Part shown: positions 49,540 to 50,238 of the stretch, one piece after another
How positions within the stretch are numbered: the first letter of the stretch is position 1
How the letters are laid out: each line of letters starts with the position of its first letter
Origin: JAAYZM01 sp964510785
GTDB taxonomy: Bacteria; Actinomycetota; Actinomycetes; Actinomycetales; Cellulomonadaceae
Length of the DNA: 50,238 nucleotides
Direction: 5' to 3'
Assembly: GCA_964510785.1 (NCBI GenBank)
Contig: CAZECM010000018.1
Coordinates: 1 to 50,238 of the forward strand
Notes under the pieces: model-generated
Database searches by the model: none
What the model saw: only the letters and a program-made list of their open reading frames with translations
What the model was told of the DNA's origin: nothing
Translations under genes and position numbers: made by a program

Positions 49540-50238
49540 CCGCCCTGACCATCCGCCCCGCCGCTGAGTGCCGCTTCGACGTCGTCTCCCTCGGCGAGGT
49601 CATGCTGCGCCTCGACCCGGGCGAAGGGCGCATCCGCACCGCGCGCAGCTTCCGCGCGTGGGAGGGTGGCGGGGAGTACAACGTGGCCCGCGGGCTGCGT
49701 CGCGCCTTCGGGTTGCGCACCGCCGTCGTCACCGCGCTCGCGGACAACGAGGTGGGTCGCCTCGTGGAGGACCTCATCCTCACCGGCGGGGTCGACACCA
49801 CCTTCGTCCGGTGGGCGAGGTACGACGGCGTGGGGCGGGCGGTGCGCAACGGCCTGAACTTCACCGAGCGGGGGTTCGGGGTGCGCGGCGCCGTCGGCGT
49901 CTCCGACCGTGGGCATACCGCGGCCTCGCAGCTCGCCCCCGGTGACGTCGACTGGGACCACCTGTTCGGCGAGCTCGGGGTGCGGTGGCTGCACACCGGG
50001 GGGATCTTCGCGGCGCTGAGCGAGCAGGCGGCCGCCGTCGTCGTCGAAGCCGTGACCGCCGCGAAGCGGCACGGGACCGTCGTGTCCTACGACCTCAACT
50101 ACCGCCCGAGCCTGTGGCAGGCGCAGGGTGGGCAGGCGCGCGCGCAAGAGGTCAACCGGGAGATCGCGCGGCACGTCGACGTCATGATCGGCAACGAGGA
50201 GGACTTCACCGCCTCGCTCGGCTTCGAGGTCGAGGGCG
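49536..50238 (+). CDS. kdgK: 2-keto-3-deoxygluconate kinase (PfkB family), 5' part
   Basis: The first 234 codons are present; the gene runs off the window. The N-terminal PfkB motif is seen as VVSLGEVMLRLDPGEGR, with the GG in WEGGGEYNVARGLRR for sugar binding and SYDLNYRPSLW further on, followed by IGNEEDF. The C-terminal ATP-binding motif with the catalytic Asp is outside the window. It phosphorylates 2-keto-3-deoxygluconate from ManD or UxaA to KDPG for the aldolase it overlaps. The substrate is inferred from this coupling. Confidence 0.88.
   Translation, partial: MTALTIRPAAECRFDVVSLGEVMLRLDPGEGRIRTARSFRAWEGGGEYNVARGLRRAFGLRTAVVTALADNEVGRLVEDLILTGGVDTTFVRWARYDGVGRAVRNGLNFTERGFGVRGAVGVSDRGHTAASQLAPGDVDWDHLFGELGVRWLHTGGIFAALSEQAAAVVVEAVTAAKRHGTVVSYDLNYRPSLWQAQGGQARAQEVNREIARHVDVMIGNEEDFTASLGFEVEG

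Noticed and set aside
1..50238. tRNA or rRNA genes, insertion sequences, integrases, attachment sites or phage genes
   Set aside because: None was seen on reading both strands; every sizeable coding region is explained by the listed genes.

Overview
The window is very GC-rich, codes densely on both strands and uses many GTG and TTG starts with ATGA/GTGA stop-start overlaps. Together with an actinobacterial-type ClpC end, a long PutA and many LacI-family regulators, this points to a plant-polymer-degrading actinomycete. A relative of the Cellulomonas/Promicromonospora group (Micrococcales) is my inference; no rRNA or other species marker is present. I see no tRNA, rRNA, CRISPR array, insertion sequence, prophage or replication origin, and no gene-free stretch over 300 bases.

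Layout. 1-5.9 kb holds housekeeping genes: the clpC 3' end, an NAD(P)-binding reductase, the bifunctional proline oxidase putA and the tRNA methylase trmL. 5.9-19.8 kb is a glucuronoxylan/aldouronate utilisation locus. It has a CE7 acetyl-xylan esterase with a LacI regulator, then a divergent operon of GH3 glycosidase, an LplB/YtcP/LplA-type importer, GH39 xylosidase and a YesL-like membrane protein. A GH67 alpha-glucuronidase and ManD mannonate dehydratase converge on it. 19.9-26.6 kb has two LacI regulators and a four-gene ABC importer of the iron/polyamine type. 26.6-41.7 kb is a separate catabolic island: succinate-semialdehyde-type dehydrogenase, malic-type enzyme, two Rid-fold proteins, a Liv-type ABC importer, a 6-oxocamphor-hydrolase-like crotonase, a beta-hydroxyacid dehydrogenase, a split transketolase, a GntR/FCD regulator and a YtcJ-like amidohydrolase. 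41.7-50.2 kb is a hexuronate locus: uxuB, lacI, uxaC, uxaA, a small hypothetical gene, an IclR regulator, eda and the start of kdgK.

How the genes work together. The two outer loci form one route. Esterase, xylosidases and alpha-glucuronidase take apart acetylated glucuronoxylan fragments brought in by the Lpl-type importer. The released glucuronate passes through UxaC, UxuB, ManD, KdgK and Eda to pyruvate and glyceraldehyde-3-phosphate. UxaA adds the altronate/galacturonate branch, although no tagaturonate reductase is seen.

The middle island interrupts this route and does not match any pathway I can name. Its three transcription units each begin with the same arrangement: a TTGACG -35 box, a -10 region 17-18 bases later, and a shared 19-base box TGGYNWAGCCASTTRRCCA over the expected transcription start. 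The GntR gene in the island is the obvious candidate to bind it. This self-contained, self-regulated island is the best candidate for an undescribed system in the window.
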